In this document: positions 26,901-38,700 of the stretch, one piece after another
Numbering within the stretch: position 1 is the stretch's first letter
Layout: each line of letters starts with the position of its first letter
Notes under the pieces: generated by a model
What the model was told of the DNA's origin: nothing
The model's database searches: none
The model's input: the letters and a program-made list of their open reading frames with translations, nothing else
Made by a program: the position numbers and the translations under genes
Assembly (NCBI RefSeq): GCF_000346465.2
Contig: NC_034016.1
Span: 7,781,001-7,845,000 of the forward strand
Length of the DNA stretch: 64,000 nt
Origin: Prunus persica
Taxonomy: Eukaryota > Streptophyta > Magnoliopsida > Rosales > Rosaceae
Direction: 5' to 3'

Positions 26901-28292
26901 TTTCTTGGACCAATCGATATTAGATTAAGCCCAAAACTTGGGGAACGTCGTAATATGGTGGGAGGAGTCATGCGGTGACTTTTGACTGAAATCCATTGGC
27001 TACAACTATGCAATACACCAACCACTCCGTTTAAGAACGAACTTCGTACAAACCTGAATTGTCCAATTTCATAGACCAATTGACGTCTAATTGAGTCCCA
27101 AATTGGGGAACATCATAATGTTGTGGGACGAGTCATTTAGTGAGTTATGAGTGAAATCCAATCTCTACAACTATGCGATACCCCAACCACTCCATTTCAG
27201 AACGAACTTCGTACGAACCTGAATTGTCCAATTTCAAGGACCAATCGATATCGGACTGAGTCCAAAACTTGGGGAACATCATAATATAGTTGTAGGAGTC
27301 AATTGGGGATTTTTGAGTGAAATCCAATTGCCAAAACTATACAACACACCATTCAATCCATTAGAGAACAAACTTCGTACGAACATGAATAGTCCAATTT
27401 CTTGGGCCAATTGATACCGGATTGAGCCCAAAACATGGAGAACGTCATAATATGGTGGGAGGAGTCATACGGTGAGTTTTGACTGAAATCCAATGGCTAA
27501 ATTTAAGCAATACACCAACCACTCCATTTCAGAACGAACTTCGTACGAACCTGAATTGTCCAATTTCATGGACCAATTGCTGTCGGATTGAGTCCCAAAC
27601 TTGGGGAACATCATAATGTTGTGGGAGGAGTCATTTGGTGAGTTTTGAGTGAAATCCAATTGCCAAAACTATGCAATACACCAACCACCCCAGTAGAGAA
27701 CGAACTTCATATGAACATGAATAGTCTCATTTCTTGGACCAATCGATATCGGATTGAGCCCAAAACTTGGGGAACATCATAATATGGTGGGAGGAGTCAT
27801 ATAGTGAGTTTTGAGCAAAATCCAATGGCTAAAACTATGCAATACACCAACCACTCCATTTCATAACAAACTTCGTACGAACTTGGATTGTCCAATTTCA
27901 TGGAGGAGTCATTTGTGGGTTTTGAGTGAAATGCAATCTCTAGAACTAGGCAGTACACCAACTACTCCATTAGCAAACGAACTTCGTACGAACATGAATA
28001 GTCAATTTCTTGGACCAATCGATATCGGATTGAGCCCAAAACTTAGAGAACATCATAATATGGTGGGAGGAGTCATACGGTGAGTTTTGAGTGAAATCCA
28101 ATGGCTAAAACTATGCAATACACCAACCACTCCATTTCAGAACGAACTTCGTACGAACCTGAATTGTCCAATTTCATGGACAATTGATGTTAGATTGAGT
28201 CGCAAACTTGGGGAACATCATAATCTTGTGGGACGAGTCATTTGGTGAGTTTTGAGTGAAATCCAATCTCTATAACTATGCGATACACCAAC
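17970..28292 (+). repeat. 166-bp satellite array, segment 3
   Basis: Uninterrupted run of the same satellite. It includes a mosaic of recent duplications at 21100-24154, and a recurrent shortened monomer in which GTCATT joins directly to ATCCAATCTCTAG (near 20022, 20502, 21648, 22738 and 23567), skipping about 18-20 bp. Other truncated monomers lie near 18769, 21768, 25807, 26225 and 27900. Type B monomers are frequent towards the right (24257, 24920, 25880, 26866, 27690, 27970). The last five bases, CCAAC (28288-28292), are the left target-site duplication of the next element. Confidence 0.95.
22728..24154 (+). repeat. 600-bp tandemly duplicated satellite block
   Basis: 22728-23327 and 23555-24154 are identical by eye apart from two single-base indels: an extra A in GTGTGGGGAAGTC of the second copy and one T fewer in its AACAATTCATGG. 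The offset is 827 bp, about five monomers. The 227 bp between them (23328-23554) is a near copy of 21104-21306, with two mismatches noticed, joined through an irregular junction near 23326-23342. This looks like very recent unequal exchange or gene conversion. Confidence 0.88.
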
Positions 28293-28764
28293 TGTTGAGC
28301 CTATCCTTAACAACTAAAATGAGTTATTAAAAATAGCAACTTTAATTCTCGCTGGTGCACAAACTGTTTATAGTATAGCTTATGTAAATACGAGGTTGAT
28401 CCCACGGAGAATGGTAACTTGGTTCCAAGTTAAATTACTTTGAATGCTGAAAAACAGAAAATAAAGAAACTGACAAACTAACTTAAGGCAAGGTCGAATT
28501 CAACAATGCCTCTTGCTAATTACTCAAGGTCTAGGACAGAGTCCTAGCACTACACAAGCACTCGAAATGGGGGTTTTTGTTGTTGAAATGAAAACAAGTA
28601 CTGGAAAGCAAACACTGGCAGCAATCAAGAAGTTTGAAACAATGATTGAGAGTTGTTAGAGCCTTGGAATCCACCACTAGTCTTCCTATTCAAGTTATGA
28701 ATGCATAGAAATTGACTCAAGCTTCATCAATAATAGATTATTGCATACAAGCATATGGTATCTA

Positions 28765-31440
28765 TGACAAGACCCGACCCAATTTCTGCTTTGGAATCCG
28801 AGCCGGACCCTGTGCCTGTCCGACACCTGTCAGATGTCAGGCACGAATGACCTAATTGCCCTTCCCTACAAAGTACGATAAAATAACAAGGTTGACTCCT
28901 ACCGAAAAATTGGCAGAGTCTCCCTTGTAACTGGATCAATACCAAAACATTTACACCTGGTAAACAAGCTTATATACACAACCAACTGCCAGCATACATA
29001 TATATATACATTCCAACAGTTAAATTCTAATTCTACGGCAAATTATCAGAGCAACTACTAAGAATTTACAAAGGAGTCAATTCTTTTACAAAACAAAAAG
29101 TCCTACATCAGAAAGGAAAGCGCGGAAGGTGGAAAACAGCCCGGTGGTGGATCACTGTGCACGCCTACTGCTTGGGGGCGTAAAACATTAAAAGGGTGAG
29201 TGGACCCAAAAACAAAGTTTAGAAAAACACATAAGAACATACTAACCCCACTGTAAAAACAGTTATACAAACTAAATTATTCTCTTTATTATATTCGTAC
29301 TGAAATCAATGCACTCATACAATTATACATATATATGCCAATCATACTCATGGTCAACATTAATTTCTTAAAAGCATTGAAAACAATTTAAAACTACCAC
29401 CCAGGTGTATCCCTTATTTCCGGCAATTCCTAATATCCGTCAATTCCTCACATCACCATGGGTGACACGTACTCGCAAGTCTCAGTGACACAAGGTCAGT
29501 CCGAGCCGCAACTCGCAGGATTCAGGGGACCGTCGTCAGCCTAATCCGCATTGCTCGCTCCACACGAGTTCGAATACCATAGAACTCGTGGGGCAACTGT
29601 CAAGCATGCTGACTAAACCGAAGGCAACCAATAAAATCCGAAGGCAACATTTGATCAGAAGGAAACTTATTTACTGAAGGCAACATCTGTATATCTGGGT
29701 ACCTAAGGTGGTTTAAAAAAATATAAAGTTTCTGAAGAAAATCTACTGAATAACTGACTTTCTATAAACTCTAAAACTCTGCTGCCATTTATCTGATAAT
29801 TAACTAGAATTTCTTTTCTTATATCCTTTAAAGGATATTTCACTCGGCAGCATGCAAAATAAAATATTTAAAAGCATATAACAGCTTATAAAACACTAAT
29901 CTTTGAATAAAACTTATTCAAGATCAAATACTGTAACTGAACTGCTTAAACTCATTTATAAAAACAAAGAGTCCACTCACTAGTGGTCCGCGCTCGCTAG
30001 ACCTCTTGAAGGTCCCTCCTGCGGGTCAACTGGTGCCTGGGTGCTTGATTCAACGACTATAATATTCTATTAATACAATACTCAATATAGTACTAATTTA
30101 AAAACCCTGACCCTCGGCTCTAGAAGTACGTGCATCAGATTAAAGTTGTTCCTATGCCCATAAAAGCTTTCCTTCCACTCAGAATAGTTTAGCAGTATCT
30201 TGGGACTCAAAAAGCGCTAAGGTCCCAAAAGGTCAACCCGGGACCCCGTGGGTCCACGACCTCAAAATTATGCTCTGAAAGCCTCTAGAAGTTCCAATAT
30301 ACCTAGGACACGTGTCCCGAGGGTTTGATCTCGATCGGACGGTCGAGTTGATCACGATCGTACAATCGCACGATTTCCAAACCCTAGCCCTAGGGTTCAC
30401 GATTTCGGAGTATCCGGGACTCCGATTCACGATCCGTCGAATCCTAAACGATTCTGAAATTGTCTAGAGTAACATATCTGAAAATGATTACGATCCAACG
30501 GCTCAACAATATTGAACCCGAAAATCGCACAATATGCAAAAATCCTTTTGAGGCTCAAATGGTATCCAAATTGAGATCCGCGAATTCCTACGCGCTCGTG
30601 AAAACACGAGGATCATTCTAGGACTGAAAGTGAGCTCCACTAAACTGCCCACGCGCCGCCACACGCCCTGGCAGTGCGTGGGTGGCTTGATAAATTTCTG
30701 GCGGTCGGAAAATCTCCAAACCGCTGGCCCAAACTCCTGTCCTAGGTAAAACACCCTATTTCGAACCACTTTTGTTCTTGGACTTACCCCAAAATCTTGC
30801 CGGAAGTGGCTGGAATTTCAAACTCAAAACTGGTGGAACTTTGGATCGTGATTTGATCTATCTAGGCTAAAAATCGTTCCACTCCTACCCAACCAGCAGC
30901 TAAGTCATGAAACATAGGTAAAGATTCATACCTTATGCGACTGATTTGGCAGCCGGAGGAGAGAGCTCGAAAACTTGGAAATTTTCTCAAAACCGGCTGG
31001 GTTTTGGAAGTTTTCCGGAGGAAACCGTGACGGTCGAGCGGCAGGGAAGGTCGGGCTTGGCAGCAGAGTTGATGTAGCGGTGGCTGGGTGGTTATGGAGG
31101 TTCGGCTGGGGAAAGGTGCATGGGAAGGAGTTGCGGGGAGAGAGAAGAGAGACTGAGGGAGAAGAGAGAGAATGGGGTTTTAAAATTCTGATTTTTCAAA
31201 TTACCGTTTTGCCCCTCAGAGTATTTTAACCGAAATTTTTTCGTTAGAGCTCCGATTCGAGCCCACTTCTTGTCTACGAAATCGTTTCGTCGTGCTCTAT
31301 GCAACGGTGTGTGTGAAATTGTCAAATTCCTTCTCGGTCAAATAGTCAACTTTTTTTTAATAAATTCTTCCAAGGGCAAAATTATCTTTTCCTCTTAATA
31401 AATTACGAATTAAATATTAATTAAGGTTTGGGTTATTACA
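28765..31440 (-). mobile_element. Solo LTR, Tekay-type, nested in family L
   Basis: Starts TGACAAGACCCGACCC and ends GGGTTATTACA; the sense strand is minus. It is flanked by ATCTA (28760-28764) and ATCCA (31441-31445), a 5-bp duplication with one change. The unoccupied sequence is seen in the family L fragment near 61359-61372 ('ggtatctaggtgcagg') and near 5829-5842, confirming a secondary insertion. At 2676 bp with no coding region it is a solo LTR. It carries the inverted pair GTGAGTGGAC (29196-29205) / GTCCACTCAC (29971-29980) and a GA-rich tract at about 31136-31171. Sequence similarity to the LTR at 46233-48777 is evident along much of its length, for example an 'accctagccctaggg' block near 30381. 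Confidence 0.9.
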
Positions 31441-32156
31441 ATCCATGTGCAGGATGCTTGATTCTCCTAAGGCATGTGATTGTGCATGGTATCTACACAA
31501 CCCGTGATCTCTAATATGCAATCTAAGCATGGTATCTACTTAGAATAAAGCATACAAGAGTCATTAAGCTCCTTGAGAATATGATAATCACACAAGTCCT
31601 AGAACATGGTATCTGTCCTAGTCAACCTATGGTTATTAACCCCTTGAATGATTCTTAGGCCATTCATATGTTGCTTGTGAAAGGAGAGTAGAATTGGTGA
31701 ATCTAAACCCCTTCCCAACCTGTGCTAGATGCATAAGATCCTAGTTAGCTACTCCAAGAAAACATACATCAAGCACATAATAAACTGGAGATTAACAACT
31801 TGATAATGAAAGCAAGGAAATCAATTAACTATAAAATCATCCATAACATTGAATATTCATGACTAGGGCTTCATCCTAAGCCCTAACTAAATGGATTAGT
31901 TAGACATAACCATGACTACAGAAGAGAAGAACTAGATGGTGGCAACAAGGTAGTTCCTAGGGCAGCTCCAAGGTCTCCCTCCTTTGCAACTAGCTCCCTT
32001 CTCTCTTGTGGTGAATCTGAATGTGTGAGTGATGGATGAAAATGAATCTGTCTCTCATCTATGTCTTTTTTTGAATGAGTGTGCAGCTCTCCATTTATTA
32101 AGTGCCAATTTCGTCCTTCACTCTAGCTGCTGAAACACACTTCTCTTAGCTGCTCC

Positions 32157-32264
32157 CAATTGCCTCAGCTGCTCAATAAATGCCAATTGCTCCAGCTGCC
32201 CAATAATAGCCAATTGCTCCAGCTGCCCAATAAAAGCCAATTGCTCCAGCTGCCCAATAAATGC
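32157..32264 (-). repeat. 27-bp minisatellite, 4 units, in family L LTR
   Basis: Units 32157-32183, 32184-32210, 32211-32237 and 32238-32264; each begins CAATTGC and contains CAGCTGC followed by CAATAA. One unit more than in the other two copies. The minus-strand open frame across it repeats a nine-residue peptide containing WAAGAIG, a translation artefact of the repeat. Confidence 0.9.
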
Positions 32265-32783
32265 TTTGGTTTGGTCTCTTTATGGCAAGCTTTGACTTTT
32301 GTTCATTTTTCTGAGTTCCCAAGCTGATTTGTCTCCCATGTGTGGCTGCTCTTATGTGTAGCACATGGCTCCAGGGATGTAGCCACATTAAATGTGATAG
32401 CAGCCAACTATGACGTGCTGAGGGCTCCTGATTTATCCAATTGGGCTGAACTTTGGATATCTTGTAATAGACACCCATTGGAACAACTTCTATCAAGGAT
32501 GTCTCCTCATCGGACCTGTGTAAGTTACAGAAATAAGGCCCGCAAGATGACCAACGAAACTGGAGTAACAAGGAGTGTGGCCCAAATTGGGTTTGTCTTT
32601 AAACTCATATTGCTCTTATCCTAATCAGCCCTTATCAAGCATGGATTGCATCAAATGTGATCTCTTGTTGTCTTAACGTACAAAACAAAAAAAAAGAGAG
32701 GTAAGTGACTCAAAACAAAGAGAAACTAAGCAAAGTCACTAAGTAAAGAGGGCATGCGAATGTATGAAATTATGAACTTATCA

Positions 32784-35700
32784 CTAACCACTACATTTCA
32801 GAACGAACTTCGTACGAACCAGAATTGTCCAATTTCATGGACCGATCGATATCGGATTGAGTCAAAAACTTGGAGAACATCATAATATGGTGGGAGGAGT
32901 CATTTGGTGGGTTTTGAGTGAAATCCAATCTCTAGAACAATGCAATACATCAACCACTCCATTTTAGAACGAACTTCATACGAACATGAATTGTCCAATT
33001 TCGAGGACCAATTGATGTCGGATTGAGTCCCTAACTTGGGGAACATCATAATGTTGTGGGAGGAGTCATTTGGTGAGTTTTAAGTACAATCCAATTGCCA
33101 AAACTAGGCAATACACCAACCTCTCCACTAGTGAATGAACTTCGTACGAACATGAACAGTCCAATTTCTGAGGCCAATCAATATCACATTGAGCCCAAAA
33201 CTTGGAGAACATCATAATATGGTGGAAGGAGTCATACGGTGAGTTTCTTGAGAAATCCAAAGGCTAAAACTTTGCAAGACACCAACCACTAAATTTCAGA
33301 ACGAACTTCGGACAAAACTGAATTGTCCGATTTCATGGACCAATCGATATCGGATTGAGTCCAAAACTTACGGCACATCATAATAAAGTGGGAGGAGTCA
33401 TTTTGTGGGTTTTCAACGCAATCCAATCTCTAGAAATATACAATACACCAACCACCCCATTTCAGAACAAACTTCGTAGGAACCTTAATTGTTCAATTTC
33501 ATGGACCAAACGAAATCGGATTGAGTCCAAAACTTGGTGAACATCATAATGTTGTGGGATGAGTCATTTGGTGAGTTTTGAGCAAAATCCAATGGGTAAA
33601 ACTATGCAATACACCAACCACTCCATTTCAGAACGAACTTCGTACGAACCTGAATTGTCCAATTTCATGGACCAATCGATATAGGATTGAGTCCAAAACT
33701 TGGGGAACATCATCATGTTGTGGGAGGAGTCATTTAGTGGAGTACAATCCAATTGCCAAAACTAGGCAATACAACAACCACTCCATTAGGGAAAGAACTT
33801 CATACGAACATGAATTGTCCAATTTCTTGGACCAATCGATTGAGCCCAAAACTTGGAGAACATCATAAGATGGTGGGATGAGTCATATGGCGAGTTTTGA
33901 GCGAAATCCAATGGCTAAAACCATGCAATACACTAACCACTCCATTTCAGAACGAACTTCCTATGACCCTTAATTGTCCAATTTCATGCACCAATCGATA
34001 CAGCATTGAGTCCAAAACATGGGGAACATTTCATTGTTGTGGGAGGAGTCATTTGGTGAGTTTTGAGTGAAATCCAATTGCCAAAACTTGGGGAACATCA
34101 TAACAAGGTGGGAACAGTGATATGGTGAGTTTTGAGCTAAATCCAATGGCTAAAACTATCTAATACACAAACCACTCAATTTCATAACGAACTTCATACG
34201 AACCTGAATTGTTCGATTTCGTGGACCAATCGATATCAGATTGAGTCCAAAACTCGGGGAATATCATAATATTGTGGGAGGAGTTATTTGGTGGGATTTG
34301 AGTGAAATCCAATCTCTAGAACTAATACACCAACCACTCCATTTCAGAACGAACTTCGTACGAACCGGAATTGTCCGATTTCACGGACCAATCGATATCG
34401 GATTGAGTCCAAAACTTGGGAAACATCATAATATTGTGGGAGAAGTCATTTGGTGGGTTCTGAGTGAAATCCAATCTCTAGTACTATATAATACATCAAC
34501 CACTCCATTTTAGAACGAAGTTCGGACGAACCTGAATTATCCAATTTCATGGACCAATCGATATCGGATTGAGTCCAAAACTTGAGGAACATCTAAATCT
34601 TGCCGGAGGAGTCATTTTATGAGTTTTGAGTGAAATCCAATGGCTAAAACTATGCAATACACTAACCACCACATTTCATAACGAACTTCGTAAGAACCTC
34701 AATTGTCGAACTTCATGGACCAATCGATATTGGATTGAGTCCAAAACTTGGGGAACATCATAATGTTGTGGGAGGAGTCATTTGGTGAGTTTTCAGTGAA
34801 ATCCAATTACAAAAGTATGCAACACACCAACCACTTCAATAAAACGAACTTCATGTGAACATGAATAGCCCAATTTCTTGAACCAATCGAGGAGTCATAT
34901 GGTGAGTTTTGAGCTAAATCCGACAGCTAAAACTATGCAATACACCAACCACTCCATTTCAGAACACACTTCGTACGAACCTGAATGATCCGATTTCATG
35001 GACCAATCGATATCGGATTGAGTGCAAAACTTGGGGAACATCATAATGTTGTGGGAGGAGTCATTTGGGGGGTTTTGAGGGAAATCCAATCTCTAGAACA
35101 ATGCAATACCCCAACCACTCCATTTCAGAACAAACTTCGTACGAACCTGAATTTTTCGATTTCATGGACCAATCGATATCGAATTGTGTTCAAAACTTGG
35201 GGAACATCATAATATTGTAGGAGGAGTCATTTGGGGGGTTTTGAGTGAAATCCAATCTCTAGAACTATACAATACACCAAACACTCCATTTCAAAACGGA
35301 CTTCGTACGAAACTGAATTGCTCAATTAAATGGACCAATCGATATCGGATTGAGTCCAAAACTTAAGGAACATCGAAATGTTGTCGGAGGACTCATTTTA
35401 TGAGTTTTGAGTGAAATCCAATGGCCAAAACTATGCAATACACCAACCACTGCATTTCATAACGAACTTCGTAAGAACCTGAATTGTCGAACTTCATGGA
35501 CCAATCGATATGGAATTGAGTCCAAAACTTGGGGAACATCAAAATATTGTGGGAGGAGTCATTTGGTGAGTTTTCAGTGAAATTCAATTGCAAAAGTATG
35601 CAACACACCAACCACTTCAATAGAGAACGAACTTCGTACGAACATGACTAGCCCAATTTCTTGAACCAATCGATTAGGAATGAGTCCAAAACTTCGGGAA

Positions 35701-38700
35701 CGTCATAATATGGTGGGAGGAGTCATATGGTGAGTTTTGAGCTAAATCCGATGGCTAAAACTATGCAATACACCATCCACTCCATTTCAGAACACACTTC
35801 ATACGAACCTGAATGATCCGATTTCATGGACCAATCGATATCGGATTGAGTGCAAAACTTGGGGAACATCATAATGTTGTGGGTGGAGTCATTTGGGGGG
35901 TTTTCAGGGAAATTCAATCTCTAGAACAATGAAATACACCAACCACTCCATTTCAGAACAAACTTCGTACGAACCTGAATTGTCTGATTTCATATACCAA
36001 TCGATACCGAATTGAGTCCAAAACTTGGGGAACATCATAATATTGTGGGAGGTGTTATTTGGTGGGATTTGAGTGAAATCCAATCTCTAGAATTATACAG
36101 TACACCAACCACTCCATTTCAAAACGAACTTCGTACGAACCTGAATTGTCCAATTTTATGGACCAATAGATGTTGGATTGAATCCAAAACTTGGGGAACA
36201 TCATAATGTTGTGGAAGGGGTCATTTGGTAAGTTTTGAGCGAAATCCAGTGGCTAAAATTATGCAATACACCAACCACTCCATTTCAGAACGAACTTCGT
36301 ACGAACCTGAATTGTTCGATTTAATGAACCAATCAATGTTGGGAGGAGTCATTTGGTGGCCTTTCAGTGAAATCCAATCTCTAGAACTATAGAATGTACC
36401 AACCACTGCATTAAAGAACGAACTTCGTGCGAACCTGAACTGTCCGATTTCAAGGACCACTCGATATCGGATTGAGTCCAAAACATAGGGAACATCATAA
36501 TATTGCGGCAGGAGTCATTTCGAGGGTTTTTAATGAAGCCCAATCTCTAGAACTATACAATACACCAACCACTCCATTTCAGAACGAACTTCGTACGAAC
36601 CTGAATTGTCCGATTTCAAGGACCACTCGATATTGGATTGAGTCCGAAAGTTGGGGAACATCATAATATTGTGGCAGGATTTATTTGGTGGGTTTTGAGT
36701 GAAATCCAATCTCTACAACTATACAATATAACTACCACTCCATTTCAGAATGAACTTCGTACGAACCTGAATTGTCCAATTTCATGGACCAATCGATATT
36801 GGATTGAGCCCCAAAACTTGGGGAACATCATAATGTTGTGGGAGAAGTCATTTGGTTAGTTTTGAGTGAAATCCACTGGCTAAAACTATGCTATACACCA
36901 ACCATTCCATTTCCGAACATACTTCGTACGAATTATAATTATCCAATGTTATGAACCAATCGATATCGGATTGAGTCCAAAACTTGGAGAACACCATAAT
37001 ATTGTGGGAGGAGTCATTTGTTGTGTTTCGAGTGAAATCCAATCTCCATAATTATAGAATACATCAACCACTCCATTTCAGAACGAACTTCGTACGATCC
37101 TGAATTGTTCAATTTCATGGACCAATCGATATCGGATTGCATCCAAAACTTGGGGAACATCATAATATTGTGGGAGGAGTCATTAGGTGGGTTTTGAGTG
37201 AAATCCAATCTCTAGAACTATACAGTACACCGACCACTCCATTTCAGAACGAACTTCAGACGAACCTGAATTGTCCAATTTCATGGACCAATCGATATCG
37301 GATTTATTCCAAAACTGGGGAACATCATAATATTGTGACAAGAGTCATTTGGTGGGTTTTGAGTGAAATCCAATCAGAACTATACAATACACCAACCACT
37401 CCATTTCAGAACAAACTTCGTACGAACCTGAATTGTCCGAGTTCATGGAACAATCGATATCGGATTGAGTCTAAAACTTGGGGAACATCATAATGTTGTG
37501 GGAGGAGTCATTTTTGTTAGTTTTGAGAGAATTCCAATGGCTAAAACAATGCAATAAACTAACCAATCCATTTCAAAACGAACTTTGTACGAACCTGAAT
37601 TGTTCGATTTCATGGACCAATCGATATCGGATTGAGTCCAAAATTGGGGAACTTCAAAATATTATGGCATGAGTCATTTGGTGGGTTTTGAGTGAAATCC
37701 AATCTCTACAACTGTACAATACACCAACCACTCCATTTCGGAACGAACTTCGTACGAACTTGAATTGTCCAATTTCCTACACCAATCGATATCGGTTTGA
37801 GTCCAAAATTTCGGGACCATCATAATGTTGTGGGAGGAGTCTTTTGGTGAGTTTTAAGCAAAATCCAATGGCTAAAATTGTGCAATACACCAACCACTCA
37901 ATTTCAGAACGAACTTCGTACGAATCAAATTGTCCAATTTCATGGATGAATCGATGTCGGATTGAGTCCAAAACTTGGTGAACATCATAATATTTGTGGG
38001 AGGAGTCATTTGGTAGGTTTTGAGTGAAATCCAATCTCTAGAACTACACAATACCCCAACTACTGCGTTTCATAACAGACTTCGTACGAACCTGAATTGT
38101 CCAATTCCATGTACCAATCGATATAGGATTGAGTCCAAAACATGAGGAGGATCATAATGTTGTGGGATGAGTCATTTTGTCAGGTTTGAGAGAATTTCAA
38201 CGGCTAAAACAATGCAATACACCAACCACTCCATTTCAAAACTAACTTCTTACGAACCCAAATTGTCCGATTTCATGGACCAATCGAAATCTGATTGAGT
38301 CCAAAACTTGGGGAACATCATAATATTGTGGGAGGAGTCATTTGGTAAGTTTTGAGTGAAATCCAATCTCTAGAACTATACAATACACCAACCACTTCTT
38401 TTTAGAATGAAATTCGTACGAACCTGAATTGTCCGAGTTTATGGACCAATCGATGCCGGATTGAGTCCATAACTTGGGGAACATCATAATGTTGTGGGAG
38501 GAGTCATTTGGTGAGTTTTGAGTGAAATCCAATTCCTAAAACTGTGCAATACACCAACACTCCATTTCATAACGAACTTCGTATGAACTTTAATTGTCCA
38601 ATTTCATGGACCAATCGATATCGGATTGAGTCCAAAACATGGGGAACATCATAAAATTGTCGGAGGAATCATTTGGTGGGTTTTTTTAGTGAAATCCAAT

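Larger units (their letters stand above)
28293..32783 (-). mobile_element. Family L solo LTR, complete but interrupted
   Basis: Plus strand runs TGTTGAGCC (28293) to GAACTTATCA (32783), a TG...CA element. It is flanked by CCAAC (28288-28292) and CTAAC (32784-32788), a 5-bp target-site duplication with one later change. Removing the nested LTR at 28765-31440 leaves about 1815 bp with no gag, pol or internal domain, so I read it as a solo LTR. The minus strand starts TGATAAGTTC, which together with the TATA box in the copy at 6471 suggests the sense strand is minus. Near the plus-strand left end is a 'gaggttgatcccacgg' stretch, a motif I associate with plant LTR elements, but I cannot assign the lineage. 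Fragments of the same family lie at 5674, 17029 and 60975. Confidence 0.82.

Noticed and set aside
28293..32783. A whole 4.5-kb retrotransposon with internal region
   Set aside because: The middle 2676 bp is a separate nested LTR with its own target duplication; the rest is one LTR with no primer site, gag or pol.
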